Shown: positions 10,340 through 20,558 of the stretch, piece by piece
How positions within the stretch are numbered: position 1 is the first letter of the stretch
How the letters are laid out: each line of letters begins with the position of its first letter
Assembly (NCBI GenBank): GCA_001275005.1
Contig: JWZX01001705.1
Coordinates: forward strand, 1 to 36,296
Length of the DNA stretch: 36,296 nt
Origin: Chrysochromulina tobinii
Lineage: Eukaryota > Haptophyta > Prymnesiales > Chrysochromulinaceae
Reading direction: 5' to 3'
The notes under the pieces: model-generated
What the model was told of the DNA's origin: nothing
The model's input: the letters and a program-made list of their open reading frames with translations, nothing else
The model's database searches: none
Made by a program: the position numbers and the translations under genes

Positions 10340-11195
10340 GGCGGCGGCGAGCGAGCGAGCGAACCAGGCGGTGCAGATGACGCCATCCCGTTTGTTGGAG
10401 CAGACGGTGGCGGCAGTGGCGCCGTTCCTTGAGGACAAGGTGACTCCACGACACCTCGAGACGGGCGGAGAGAACGATTAGCGCCATTTCCGAGCTTCGC
10501 GACGTGCCTGTGCGCGGCATTGGCCTCGGAACGATCTCCCGACGGCGGGCGGCGTGATCCACGTGCTACCTGTGGATAGACCTCTCGCGGTATCTGCAAT
10601 CTCGAATCTGGGCGTGAACATAGATGTCCACGGTACGTATAGCAACGAAACGGACTCGCTCTCCGCCTCTTCGGTTTATCGTGTCGAGACGCGGATTTGT
10701 TCGTTTGGAGCTCTTTGAGTTAAACAGTCGATCAGACTTTAGCGTATGGCCGCTCGCCGCCGGCGCGACCCAGCGACACCCTCTACGATGCGCGACCGAG
10801 CAGCGAGACCCGCCACCTCTGACACGACACCTCGACCCGCTCCGCGCTCGGGCCTCGCCGTTCTGCCAAGATGTGGACCGCTTGGTGCGCACTTCGGCGC
10901 AGTTCCGCTAAAGTGTCCATCGTCGTCACGACGACCGGCGCGCCTCCGCTCATGCGTATAGAGACGTAAGCCTGCTTCGTAGGTGCCACTGCCTGAGCAG
11001 CAGCACATGCCAAATGGTGTACCACACATGCTCCACCCGCCCGAGACGCCTGAGCATGCATCCTGTCGCTCCTTGCTATCATAGCCTGACGCCAGCCGCC
11101 ATCCCGCAGCACGTCGTCCGCCCCATACGGGTGCAGCTCCTCCACCCCATGCTCGCTGCTGCCTGCTGCGAGCTCTGCGCACACGTGCAGACGAC
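10340..11195. other. Intergenic region with one possible extra exon
   Basis: Converging 3' ends of NudC (+) and the phosphatase (-). On the minus strand a frame is open from about 11184 down to a TAG at 10783, and its second half (starting APTKQAYVSIRMSGGAPVVV) looks moderately protein-like. It could be a last exon of the phosphatase gene, with an acceptor at GTGTGCGCAG near 11177, but no domain is recognised. Otherwise nothing is seen. Confidence 0.35.
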
Positions 11196-12632
11196 TCAGC
11201 GGCAGGTATGCCCTGGGCTGCTGCTACGGAACGGACTTAATCCTCCGAAGCCGCGTGTTCGCCGGCCGGCGGGAACTGGCGAGCGGCTGCTCTGGCCGAG
11301 GTGCGGGGCGCCGTGTGCGTCAGCACCGTGCGCGCCCGCGCCCACACTGGCGAGCGAGACGGATGAGGGCGAGCGGCTCGACGGTGGCCCGAGCACCACG
11401 AGAGCGCGTGCAGTTGGCGTGCTCACAGCGAGGTCGAGGCCCAGCTCACTTGTGCCACCGGCGCTGGTGCCGGCGTCGGTGCCGGCGCTGGTGCCGGCAC
11501 CATCCATGCCGGGGCTCGGGCCGGTGGTGGCCGCAGATGCGGTCGAAACGCCCGTGACCGCGCACGGTGAGGGCAGTGTGGACACCGAGCGTCGGTGGAC
11601 GGGGAGGACGGCGCTCTCCCACTCCTTCAGAGCGCACCAATAGGACAGGTTGGGGTCACAGCAGCGGCGCAGCTGGCGCAGCTCCTCGAAGACGTCCTCG
11701 GCCGGCCGTTGGTGCGCCCAGATGAGGTAGGCCATCGCTAGTGTGCATGAGCGTGAAATTCCGCGCTGGCAGTGCACGAGGACAGTGCCGCCCGACTGCA
11801 CGGCGGAGTGGATGAACTCGACACCCACCTTGAGCGCGTGCGGCAGGTGCGGCGCGTCCTGCGTCGAGTCGAGCAGCCCGAGCATACGGTGCATCGGCGC
11901 GCCCAGTGCACCCGCGAGCGGCGAGGGCTGGTCGGTACAGTTGAGGACGTGCGTGATGCCGCGGGCCTTGAGGCGCGAGAGCGAGGCAGCTGCGTGCTCG
12001 TCTCCCACCCAGAGCCCCGGCGTGATGAGCGTCATCGAGGGCACGCCGCTGCGCGATCGCACGCCACTCGAGGGTGTCCCGCTAGAGGGCGGCCCGGGAG
12101 CAAGGGGCAGCAATGTGGCCGCGCCCGACATCGCGGGCGCGGGCGCGGGCGCGGCCGTGGCAGCGACGACGCTCGATGTGACCGTCGAGCCCGTCGAGAT
12201 GCCAGTCAGCAGCGATGTTCCACTCCAGCCCGTATGTAGGCCACGATTGCTGTTGCGGCCAAAGTCGATGTCCGCCGGTTCGAAGGATGAGACGGTCGCA
12301 ATTGGCGGCGGCCGTGCTCCACGCGGCGAGGCAATGTGGTTGCTCATCACAGCGCACGAGCGCGCGAGCGGCGAAGTGAGGCGCGGCGGCGCGCCGCGGC
12401 ACGGGTGGTGTTGCTCCGTGCGGCGGCGGCGCTTGCCGAGCGCGCAGGCGCCGCGCGGTGACGGCTGCGCCAGGGAAGGGCTGCTGCTGCTACTGCGGCT
12501 CGCGAGCGCCTCCTCAAGCTCGGACGGGCTGCGCGAGCCGGGCGATGCGACGACAGGCGGAGGCGGCTCGACAGTAGTAGCGGCTGCGCACGTGGCGGTG
12601 TTTGAGCGGCGCGGCGAGCAGGGCGAGAGCAT
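11196..12632 (-). CDS. Dual-specificity protein phosphatase, MAP-kinase-phosphatase-like
   Basis: 478 aa in one exon. A Ser/Pro/Ala-rich N-terminal region (1-200) leads to a DSP domain at about 203-350, opening with ITPGLWVGDEHAAAS. The catalytic loop VHCQRGISRS has Cys288 and the invariant Arg, and the general acid is most likely Asp in LLDSTQD about 30 residues upstream. The segment CDPNLSYWCALKEWE matches the NPNxxFxxQLxxxE-type end of the fold. The Pro/Ser-rich tail of about 130 residues contains a GTSAGTDAGTSAGG repeat. These enzymes remove phosphate from Tyr and Thr, often on MAP kinases; the target here is unknown. No kinase-interaction or rhodanese domain is seen. The tail could continue by splicing (see 10340-11195). 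Confidence 0.88.
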   Translation of the reverse strand: MLSPCSPRRSNTATCAAATTVEPPPPVVASPGSRSPSELEEALASRSSSSSPSLAQPSPRGACALGKRRRRTEQHHPCRGAPPRLTSPLARSCAVMSNHIASPRGARPPPIATVSSFEPADIDFGRNSNRGLHTGWSGTSLLTGISTGSTVTSSVVAATAAPAPAPAMSGAATLLPLAPGPPSSGTPSSGVRSRSGVPSMTLITPGLWVGDEHAAASLSRLKARGITHVLNCTDQPSPLAGALGAPMHRMLGLLDSTQDAPHLPHALKVGVEFIHSAVQSGGTVLVHCQRGISRSCTLAMAYLIWAHQRPAEDVFEELRQLRRCCDPNLSYWCALKEWESAVLPVHRRSVSTLPSPCAVTGVSTASAATTGPSPGMDGAGTSAGTDAGTSAGGTSELGLDLAVSTPTARALVVLGPPSSRSPSSVSLASVGAGAHGADAHGAPHLGQSSRSPVPAGRRTRGFGGLSPFRSSSPGHTCR

Positions 12633-12949
12633 TTTGATGGGGGGGTCCGAATTTGGTGGTAAATGGAACAGGCGTTCGGGCTCGGCGAAACTCGGCGTCG
12701 ATCGGCCACTTTCGCTGACCTATTCCGCTGTGAAGTCTGTAAAACCGTACGCTCCGGAGGCCAGCAGTGGTGGAAGGTTGTGGGCGGAGATGACGAAGGG
12801 GTTCCATCTAGACTTATCATCTTCCTTGACTTGTCTTGTCCTCACATCTGTGAACGTTGTGGCGCGAACGAAAGGCGCCGCGTATCAGACCGGAAGGCAG
12901 CTAGTCCTACCTGGCAGAGCGCCCCTCGGCGGGCCCGCCACGCGTCAGC
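12633..12949. promoter_or_regulatory. Divergent intergenic region, phosphatase / CLASP
   Basis: 317 bp between head-to-head starts. No gene and no clear core-promoter motif was recognised, but both promoters should lie here. Confidence 0.4.
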
Positions 12950-15900
12950 ATGGCCGAGTCCATCACGACGGTCATCGAGCTGCTCCGCTCCAAGGACAAG
13001 GCGGAGCAGCTGCGCGGCTTCGGCGAGGCCGAGCGCTACCTAGACTCAGCGCTTGTCGACGCAGAGGCGATTCCAGAACTCGTCGATGCGATCGTGCCAG
13101 CGCTGTCCAACTCCAACCCAAAGTTCGTGCAAGAGGCGCTGGGACTGCTGATCGCACTTGTCGAGGTTATGGGCGAGGACCTTGCGCCCTACACCGGCGG
13201 CGTGTGGTCCCCGCTCGTCGATAAGCTCGGCGACAGCAAGAATGCCATCCGCGAGCGTGCCGTCGACCTGGCGGTCGCGCTGGCGACACTGGTGGTGCCC
13301 GCAGCCCAGGCGCTCGAGCGCATCCGCCCGGCGTGGGAGCACAAGAACTGGCGCGCGAGAGAGTCGTCGCTGCTCTGGCTCGGGCGCGTGCTCGCGTCGC
13401 AGGACTCGCCGAGCGCCGTTGGCTTCCCACTCAAGGGGCTGCTTCCGCACCTGGTGAAGCCGCTCGAGGATCGCGAGCCGCCCGTGCGCGAGGCGGCGAC
13501 GCTCGCCATCGAGCAGATGCTGCGCCACCAGGGCGACCCGCTCATCAACGAGCTCAACCGCTCGCAGGTGCGCCCGAATGTGCTGAAGCCTCTGCTCGTG
13601 CGCCTCGGCGCCGAGACGCCCGCGGCGGCGCCCCAGAGCGGCGGTTTCTCGGCGCGTAACGGCGGGCTGCACTCGAGCTCGGGCCTCTCGCACGGCTCGG
13701 CCGACGGCGGCTCCTCCCCTGCTCAGTCCCCGGGCCGGCGCTCGTGTGTGTCCGACCCAGCCGCGGCCCCCCATCGACCTGCGTCGGCGCGCAGCCACGA
13801 CGCGGCCGCCGTAGGTGGAGGCGGCGCGAGCAGCCGGCGGCCCGCGAGCCCGGCGCAACGGGCGCCGAGCTCAGCGCGCGGCCCGCCCCCCGGCGCCTTC
13901 GGCACCTCGGGAGCGGAAGCGCTCGTAGAGATAGAGGAGGTGCCGCCCGTGGCCGTCTACTCGGATCGAGAGCTCGGCGTCGAGATGACGGCGATCCACG
14001 AGCAGCTCAAGCACGCCGACGATTGGGCGGTGCGCTCGACCGCGCTGCGCCGCCTCCACTCGCTCGTCCTCGGCGGCGCGTGCGACTTTGACTCCTTCGC
14101 AGGCCACCTGAAGACGATGAAGGATGCCCTCGTCGCACAGCTGGCCGAGTTGCGCTCGTCGCTCGTGCGCGACGCGTGCGCGGCACTCGGTGCGGCGGCC
14201 GAGAAAATGCGCGAGAGCTTCGAACCCTTTTGCATCGACTTCGTGCCCCCGATGCTCAAGCAGACCACCGTCACCATCCAGGTGATTCGCGAGGCCTCGA
14301 ACCTGGGCCTGCGCACGCTGCTTGTGTACGCGACGCCAGCCAAAGTCACACCAAGGCTGCTTGTGGCGCTCGCGGACCGCTCGTCCTCGCTCCGCAAGAA
14401 TGCGATCGAGTACGTGCGCCTGCTGCTCGAGGCCACGCCCGTGCACTCCGAGGGCGAGCGCTGCCCACTCGAGAAGCACGCGGACGCTCTCGCGACAGCA
14501 CTCAAAGCCGCACTGACGGATGCCATCGCCGAAGTGCGTGCGACGGCGCGCCTCTCTTTTTGGGCGTACCACCGTCACTTCCCGTCGCGCACGGCGCGCC
14601 TGTTGCCCACCCTCGACGCCTCGACGCACAAGCTTGTCCTCGAGGAGCAGGCCAGCTATGCGGCGCGCGTCGAGCGCGGCGAGATCGCGCAGATCTCCGG
14701 CAACGTGCACGGTGGCTCGCGCGGCGCCGTCGGCGGCGCGGCGCCTGAACGGCCGCCATCGCGCCCGGGCTCGACAGCTCCCACTCGCGCGCCGCCGCCG
14801 CCGCCGCGTGCGCCCGCGGCGCCCGCCGAGGTCGCTGTCGCAAGCAGCGGCGGCGGTGGCTTTGGCGCGAGCGCCGTCGAGACGGGCAAGGGGCCGCAGC
14901 GCGCTCGATCACACACGCCGACGACGGGCGGCGCGCGGCGCGTGGCAGTCGGCTGTACGAGCACCTCGGGATCCGCGACCAACGCGCCGCCGCCCCCGGC
15001 GCAGCATCCGGCGTACCCAGTGCCCCCCACGGCGCGTCCTTCGTCGTCGTACGCTTCGGCCTCTTACGGCACGGCCGACGAGGCGCCCGGAATGGCGCCT
15101 CCTCCGCGTGCGCCTCCGAGGGGCTCTGACGACGTGCCGGTGCGGAGTACCGCCAGGGGCGCTGTGTCGGCCATGGAGGACGAGCCATCGGCGATGGCGG
15201 CGAGCGAGCGTGCAGCGGCGCTCCCCACCCCACGCGTCGCTCGCGAGGCGATGGCAGAGCGCGAGACGAGGCATGCCGAGCCGCCGGCACTATTGCCGGC
15301 ACGCAAGCTGGTCCTTGAGCGCTCCAACTCGTATGAGCGACGAGGCGTAGGCGGCTCTTCGGCCCCTTCGGGCTCTAGGTCTGTTGCTGTGGACGACGCG
15401 GAGCCGGCCGAAGCTGGGTTGCCGTATGAAGATGCGGCGGCGGTGCTGAACAAGGCAAACTCGCCCGTGTGGTCCGTGCGCGTCACAGCGCTCGGCGAGC
15501 TCGTGGCGCTCATGAAGGCGCCCGAGCGACGCGCCGAGGTGGGCGCGCACGCGGACAAGACAGTGGCACTGGTGCTCGAGAGGCTGAGTGACGCGCACTA
15601 CCGCGTCGTGCATGCGGCCCTGACGTGCACGTGCACGCTCGCCGCGACCTTTCCGAACGCCCTCGAGCCTTCGCTTGAGAGGCTGCTTCCGCAGCTCCTC
15701 ATCCGCACCCAGGAGACGCGCGACACAGTGCGCGCCGTGGCGCACGCGGCGCTCCAAGCGGTGCAGGCCGCCTTTAGCCCCGAGACGCTGCTGCCAGTGC
15801 TGCTGCGCATCGTCGACGTGCCCACGCCGCGCGTGCGCGCAAGTGCCCTCCAGCTCCTGGCGGCCGCTGCGGCGAGCGCGCAGCCGTACCTGTCGACGCC

Positions 15901-17290
15901 CTCGCACATGCGCGCGTGCGTGGCCAAGACGCACCCGCACCTGGCCGACAAGAATGCGGATCTGCGGCGCGCGACGCTTGCGGCGCTGCACGCGCTGCAC
16001 GAGACGGCGCCCGCGGTCTTCGTCACTCAGGTGAGCTTTCTCGCGCCGCCCGCGCAGAACCAGATTCGCACGCATATGTCGCAGCGTTCAGCCACGATCG
16101 AGGCCGAGCTCGCCGCCGCAACCAAGCAGCGCAAGGCGATGGGCGCAGGCGCCGCCGGCCCGCCCTCGCCTTCCGCCGCCGCACCGCCGACGCCCACCGT
16201 CGCCGCCCCTCCGCCCGCGCCGCCGCCTAGCCTGCCGCCGGTACCCAGCCATGCTGTCGGTGCGAGCGCCGCCGCACCCCCGATGCCGCCCCGCCCGTCG
16301 GCGCGCGCGCTGCCCGCCGCCGTCGACAGCAGTAGCAGCGCCGGCAGCACGAGCGCGGCGGGCTGCTCCGAGGTGCCGCCAGCTCGCGCCCAACATCAGC
16401 CCTTGGCGCAGCAGCCCTTGACGCAGCTCTCGACGAACCAGCAGTCGCCGAGCTTGGTAACGCTCGCCACGGCGCTCCACACAGCCGCCGAGGACTGGCT
16501 GGCGCTCATGCCGCAGCTGCTTCGCCAGCTGGCAGGCACCCAGGTCGGTGCGAACCACCGCGACGCGTTGCTCAAGCTGCAGAAGATGGCTTTGTGCGCC
16601 CCCGCGGACGCGGCGGTGTGGGTGGCACACTTCGAACACGCGCTCGAGGCGATCCTTCGCGCCATGCAGGCCACGGATGAGAAGATCCGCGAGCTCTCGA
16701 TGGCGTGCATGAAGGACCTGCTTCGCTCGCAGGCGAAGCGCTTCAAGGCATTCACTGAGCACGTACTGCTCCGTCTCCTTGCCGCGGGGCGTGACGCGTC
16801 GCGCGACGTCGCCGCGGCGGCCGAGGACGCACTTGAGCTCCTCCTCTCCCTCTCGGACGCGCATCGGTGCATGGCCGTCCTCGTCCCAGTCGTGATGAAG
16901 GAGGCGACACCCACCCTGCAGATGGCAGTCCGCCTCCAATCCAAGCTCGTGCCGCGCTTCTCGCAGCTGCAGCTGCTTGCCATCCTGCCGCAGGTGCTGC
17001 CGCCGCTCTTCGAGGCCTTCAAGAACCCGAACGCCGACGTGCGCAAGGCCGTCGTCTTTTGCCTCGTGGACATGTACATGGTCCTCGGCGAGCAGCTCAC
17101 GCCTCATCTGGCGGTGCTCTCGACTTCGCAGCTCAAGCTGGTGACCATCTACATCAACCGCACCGCAAAGGCCCGCGCCGACCGCGATGCGAGCTCACCT
17201 GAGGGCGCCGCCTCCGCCCTCGCGTATAGCAATGGGTCGCCCAAGCCATCCCAGCCGAACGGAATGTTGCTACGCAATGAGGTGTGCTGA
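12950..17290 (+). CDS. CLASP-family microtubule-associated protein with four TOG-type arrays
   Basis: 1446 aa in a single exon. TOG1 (residues about 1-225) contains DKLGDSKNAIRERA and then AWEHKNWRARESSL, wording typical of CLASP rather than XMAP215. TOG2 (about 336-570), the CLASP_N domain, includes ADDWAVRSTALRRL and SNLGLRTLLVYATP. TOG3 (about 822-1060) and TOG4 (about 1167-1400) are further HEAT-repeat arrays. They are separated by long Ser/Pro/Arg/Ala linkers (about 225-335, 575-820 and 1065-1165), which in CLASPs bind the microtubule lattice and EB proteins. CLASPs promote rescue and suppress catastrophe of microtubules. No SxIP motif was clearly identified. The start MAESITTVIELL sits right at the first HEAT helix, as usual. 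Confidence 0.9.
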   Translation: MAESITTVIELLRSKDKAEQLRGFGEAERYLDSALVDAEAIPELVDAIVPALSNSNPKFVQEALGLLIALVEVMGEDLAPYTGGVWSPLVDKLGDSKNAIRERAVDLAVALATLVVPAAQALERIRPAWEHKNWRARESSLLWLGRVLASQDSPSAVGFPLKGLLPHLVKPLEDREPPVREAATLAIEQMLRHQGDPLINELNRSQVRPNVLKPLLVRLGAETPAAAPQSGGFSARNGGLHSSSGLSHGSADGGSSPAQSPGRRSCVSDPAAAPHRPASARSHDAAAVGGGGASSRRPASPAQRAPSSARGPPPGAFGTSGAEALVEIEEVPPVAVYSDRELGVEMTAIHEQLKHADDWAVRSTALRRLHSLVLGGACDFDSFAGHLKTMKDALVAQLAELRSSLVRDACAALGAAAEKMRESFEPFCIDFVPPMLKQTTVTIQVIREASNLGLRTLLVYATPAKVTPRLLVALADRSSSLRKNAIEYVRLLLEATPVHSEGERCPLEKHADALATALKAALTDAIAEVRATARLSFWAYHRHFPSRTARLLPTLDASTHKLVLEEQASYAARVERGEIAQISGNVHGGSRGAVGGAAPERPPSRPGSTAPTRAPPPPPRAPAAPAEVAVASSGGGGFGASAVETGKGPQRARSHTPTTGGARRVAVGCTSTSGSATNAPPPPAQHPAYPVPPTARPSSSYASASYGTADEAPGMAPPPRAPPRGSDDVPVRSTARGAVSAMEDEPSAMAASERAAALPTPRVAREAMAERETRHAEPPALLPARKLVLERSNSYERRGVGGSSAPSGSRSVAVDDAEPAEAGLPYEDAAAVLNKANSPVWSVRVTALGELVALMKAPERRAEVGAHADKTVALVLERLSDAHYRVVHAALTCTCTLAATFPNALEPSLERLLPQLLIRTQETRDTVRAVAHAALQAVQAAFSPETLLPVLLRIVDVPTPRVRASALQLLAAAAASAQPYLSTPSHMRACVAKTHPHLADKNADLRRATLAALHALHETAPAVFVTQVSFLAPPAQNQIRTHMSQRSATIEAELAAATKQRKAMGAGAAGPPSPSAAAPPTPTVAAPPPAPPPSLPPVPSHAVGASAAAPPMPPRPSARALPAAVDSSSSAGSTSAAGCSEVPPARAQHQPLAQQPLTQLSTNQQSPSLVTLATALHTAAEDWLALMPQLLRQLAGTQVGANHRDALLKLQKMALCAPADAAVWVAHFEHALEAILRAMQATDEKIRELSMACMKDLLRSQAKRFKAFTEHVLLRLLAAGRDASRDVAAAAEDALELLLSLSDAHRCMAVLVPVVMKEATPTLQMAVRLQSKLVPRFSQLQLLAILPQVLPPLFEAFKNPNADVRKAVVFCLVDMYMVLGEQLTPHLAVLSTSQLKLVTIYINRTAKARADRDASSPEGAASALAYSNGSPKPSQPNGMLLRNEVC

Positions 17291-18169
17291 GCACGCGGCC
17301 TCGCCGCACGCCACGACGCCCGCCGATGGGCTTGCAGTGCGTCCGACACGACGCCACACCGAGGGCGGACGACACCGTCGAGTGGGGTAGAGGCCAATGT
17401 GAACGTGACGAGGGCGTGTGGCGGTGTGAGTCAGGAGCTGGGCTGGTGCGTCAGAGGGACTTGCATATGACTAGGCACGGTGGCTGCCAGGAAAGCGCGG
17501 CGCGCATACGACGTCGCGAGCATGCGCATGTGTGCTGTCTGCATTGTGCTGTGGATGGCCCCGGGAGCATGTGCGCACATCACATGCACTTCGATGATCG
17601 AACGTGGCGTGGTACGGTAGCTCAGAGCCTCTTGTACTACGCAATCACCCCCCCCGCGCGCGCGCGCCCCACTGCGACGACTCCGACGGAGTGTGCGGGA
17701 CTCGAGGTGCGAGGTGTGGCTGTAGAGACCCAGTCGGCTGTAGTACATTTTGGCGTGTGTCACGCTCGCGCATGGGGCAGCGATGTGGCGTGGACTAGCG
17801 CCGGTCGGGTAGGGGCGCGGCATGTGCCGATGTGGCGTCGCGGGCGACCACGGCGTTCAGCGTCGACGACGCATCGGTGCGCCGGTTCATTAGCACGTGT
17901 CTACGAGCGGACGTGCAGCGCATCTCAGCCGTCTATCGAGAAACGTTCGAATCTAGAATCTTCCTCGCACTTCATCAATAGCGTGATCCGCGCTGGAGCA
18001 TCATGTTTTCGCTTGGCTACTTTATTGCGTCCGTACCGTACCGTGTACTAGCACCGACGGTGTCTTGAGTGTCTACGAACTACGCTGCCGTGCGGGGCGG
18101 CCACGCTCCATTGAACCCCCGGGCTCGTGTGATGACTGTGATCGAAGATCGTATTGCTCACCGGCGGGG
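17291..18169. other. Gene-free stretch
   Basis: 879 bp between the converging CLASP and fasciclin genes. A 255-codon plus-strand frame exists but is Arg/His/Cys-rich without any domain, and it looks like a chance frame in GC-rich DNA. There is a CCCCCCCGCGCGCGCGC run near 17648. Confidence 0.5.
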
Positions 18170-19171
18170 TCATGCGTGCGGAAACGGCCCTACAAGGAAC
18201 GGATCGCCCTCTGCAACGCCATCGGGGACCACCACATCAAATTCGCGCCCGTCCTCGAGTTGGACCCGCAACGCTCGACCCTCGCCAAGCTCTGCCGGGC
18301 AGACAACCTGCAGCAGGCCGGCGCTCGCCTCGGGCATCTCCTCGGGCTTCGCGTCGAGCATCTCGATCTCGTCACTGCGCCCAGCCGGCGGCGGCAAGAT
18401 GACGGAGTCGATGATGTGGATGACGCCGTTGGTGCACTCGATGTCGGTCGTCACGACCTTAGCGCCGTCGACCATGACGCCGTCCTTGCCGACCTTGATG
18501 GTGATCTCGGCGCCGTTGACAGTGGCCACTTTCTTGCCGTCCATGGTGACGACAGTGCTGGCCATGACCTTACCAGAGACCACGTGGTACGTGAGGATAC
18601 TCGCGAGCTTCGCCTTGTTCTCGGGCTTGAGGAGCGCCTCGACGGTCCCTAAAGGCAGGTTGGCAAAGGCAGCATCCGTCGGCGCGAAGACGGTGAATGG
18701 CCCTGCACTCTTCATGGTGCCGACGAGACCGGCAGCACCAAGAGCTGAGGCGAGGGTCTTGAAAGCGCCAGCGCCAACTGCTGTGTCAACGATGTCGATC
18801 CTCTTCGGAGCCGCGGCCGCAGGCGCCGCAGCGATCGTCTCTGCAGGAGGAGCACTCGCAGTGGCGGCCTCCTGCATCATTTGACGTAGCTTAATGATTC
18901 GCTTTCTCGCAAACTCTTCCTCGTTCCGGTTGATCATCTTGATCAGATTCCTTTTGTTGTCGATTTGGGCCCACAAGTCGTCGTCCATGCCCCATTCGCG
19001 CAGCTTTGCCGGTACTTTGGAGCCCTTCAATAGCGTGGAGCCACGTGGTAGCGGCGGAGAAGCGGAGGTGATCGATTCTTGCATCGACGCTAAGAGTGAC
19101 CGTTTTACGCTGTGTTGAAAAGTGGCGGCGTGCAGCCAGCCATTCACCAGCAGCAGCGTGGAGAGCAGCAT
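18170..19171 (-). CDS. Secreted or anchored fasciclin (FAS1) domain protein with C-terminal VPDGV module
   Basis: 333 aa from the Met at 19171, chosen because [15 protein letters not shown] is a good signal peptide; the frame also allows a start at 19243. Residues about 20-115 are basic and helical. One FAS1 domain (about 121-260) has the H1 box [13 protein letters not shown], the central YH motif in [10 protein letters not shown], and the H2-like end [17 protein letters not shown]1 domains mediate adhesion and extracellular matrix contacts. The last 45 residues form a small beta-rich module ([15 protein letters not shown], then [15 protein letters not shown]) of a type common in algal proteins and of unknown role. 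It lies 88 bp downstream of the next minus-strand gene. Confidence 0.85.
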   Translation of the reverse strand: MLLSTLLLVNGWLHAATFQHSVKRSLLASMQESITSASPPLPRGSTLLKGSKVPAKLREWGMDDDLWAQIDNKRNLIKMINRNEEEFARKRIIKLRQMMQEAATASAPPAETIAAAPAAAAPKRIDIVDTAVGAGAFKTLASALGAAGLVGTMKSAGPFTVFAPTDAAFANLPLGTVEALLKPENKAKLASILTYHVVSGKVMASTVVTMDGKKVATVNGAEITIKVGKDGVMVDGAKVVTTDIECTNGVIHIIDSVILPPPAGRSDEIEMLDAKPEEMPEASAGLLQVVCPAELGEGRALRVQLEDGREFDVVVPDGVAEGDPFLVGPFPHA

Positions 19172-19259
19172 GGTGAGAATCGCGGCGTGAAAAGGCCTTC
19201 TGTGAAGCACAAGAAGTCGACCCTCGGTTTCATACACATACACTCTCCCAGCCGAACTG

Positions 19260-20018
19260 TCATACGACCCTCATATTGTATGTGGAAGACTCCACCGCAA
19301 CCGCATGCTTCCCGCCTGCAGCATGATCCTCCTCCGGCTCGTCCACAGCCATGGAAGAATACCCAGGGCTGCGGTTGAAGCAGCACAAGCACCGTCGATA
19401 GAGTGATGGACGCTTGGCACTACATGTAGCGTCCTCATCGGCCGCTCGAACTTGCAGCACGGATGATTCAGGAAAAAGCTCACTTGCATGGGCTGCCCAG
19501 CGCGCGGCTGGGCTTCTGTCCTCCTCCTCAACACCAGGCTCTGGTTCAGCAAAGAGCTCACGCGCACGATCGACCCAGCGTGCGGCATCGCTGACCTCGG
19601 TTGGTTCTGTAGACGCCTTAGCTGGCGGCAACAGCACCGGTCTAGGAGAATCGTCCGCAAGCGTGAGGCGGGATGAGGCGGGTCCCGATGTGACGGGCCC
19701 CGACAGAGCTTCGATCTTCCTTCGCCAAGCCGCAACCTCATCGTCTTCGTCCAAGGAAACTGCACTCCAAGATGCTGGATCCTCGTCCACACTCTTCTGA
19801 ATCTGCTCGATTCGTTCCATGGATGACTTGATATTTAATGCTAGTGCATTCTGCATCGCCGATACTTCAGCCATGGCGGCCATTGCTTGCAGGCGTTCGC
19901 GCACAGAGGCAAGATGCGAGTCAGCATCCATCGAGGAAGGTGAGGACAGAGTGTGCTGACGAGACTCTCTCCATTTCTCCGTTTGAAACGCGTCCCTTTT
20001 TCGTTCTTCAAGTTGCAT
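19260..20018 (-). CDS. Acidic hypothetical protein with coiled coil
   Basis: 252 aa, no known family recognised. The N-terminal third is helical and likely coiled coil (through [18 protein letters not shown] and [14 protein letters not shown]). The middle is acidic and has a twice-repeated motif, [18 protein letters not shown] and [16 protein letters not shown], about 30 residues apart. A cysteine cluster ([10 protein letters not shown]) follows. Coding status rests on biased codon use, the repeated motif and the lack of a competing frame. The start could instead be the Met in SSMDADSHL. It lies in the same orientation as the fasciclin gene; shared transcription cannot be judged. Confidence 0.6.
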   Translation of the reverse strand: MQLEERKRDAFQTEKWRESRQHTLSSPSSMDADSHLASVRERLQAMAAMAEVSAMQNALALNIKSSMERIEQIQKSVDEDPASWSAVSLDEDDEVAAWRRKIEALSGPVTSGPASSRLTLADDSPRPVLLPPAKASTEPTEVSDAARWVDRARELFAEPEPGVEEEDRSPAARWAAHASELFPESSVLQVRAADEDATCSAKRPSLYRRCLCCFNRSPGYSSMAVDEPEEDHAAGGKHAVAVESSTYNMRVV

Positions 20019-20558
20019 GCCAAACTTTCGTGAAGCAAATTGGTTTCAAACCCGTCGGCGCACCTGGCACACACGGAGCCGTTGCGCCTGCCGCCCTTCA
20101 CGTTGTTCGCCCCTGAAGGCAACCAGTCTAGCGCTCTCGCGCTATAACCCACCTATCTCTATCTCCGCTTCTCGGCCGCATTCGGATCTATGTGGCAGGA
20201 CACGCAGGATTAATCAGGATTAATAGGTACGTGAGGAGGGGCGTGGGCCTCCAGTGGGATGGGATTTGGGGTTTCGTTGAGGTAGTCGTCGACGGAAAGA
20301 GTGTGATTGAGGTTGTCTCACCGGCTCCGGCTTCGCAGTGTGAGGTGCTGACTGCTGACTGCTGTACTACACCGGGCCGTAGTAGTGTACGGTACAACGG
20401 TGTAGACCGTACACGCTACACCCGCACCGTTCGACGTTAGGGGTTAGGACGTTGATCGAGATATGTAGTATTGTGACAAAGAATTATACCTTCTAGCTTC
20501 TTTGACCTAATTCCTAAACGTAGTAACATGTGTGTCCAACTCGGCTCATCACCGATGA
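20019..20558. other. Gene-free stretch
   Basis: 540 bp upstream of the hypothetical gene and downstream of the INPP4-like gene. It includes the inverted repeat at 20385-20414 and an AT-richer patch near 20455-20525. No gene is seen. Confidence 0.45.
20385..20414. repeat. Perfect 9-bp inverted repeat (hairpin)
   Basis: GTGTACGGT (20385-20393) and ACCGTACAC (20406-20414) are separated by 12 nt. GTAG and CTAC extend the stem outward past a small bulge. Confidence 0.7.

Noticed and set aside
9047-10438. 463-codon minus-strand frame
   Set aside because: Shadow of NudC (poly-Leu from the Lys/Glu coiled coil in antisense).
11743-13224. 493-codon plus-strand frame
   Set aside because: Antisense to the phosphatase catalytic domain and then out of frame with CLASP.
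17284-18051. 255-codon plus-strand frame after CLASP
   Set aside because: Arg/His/Cys-rich, no motif, no codon bias like the neighbours.
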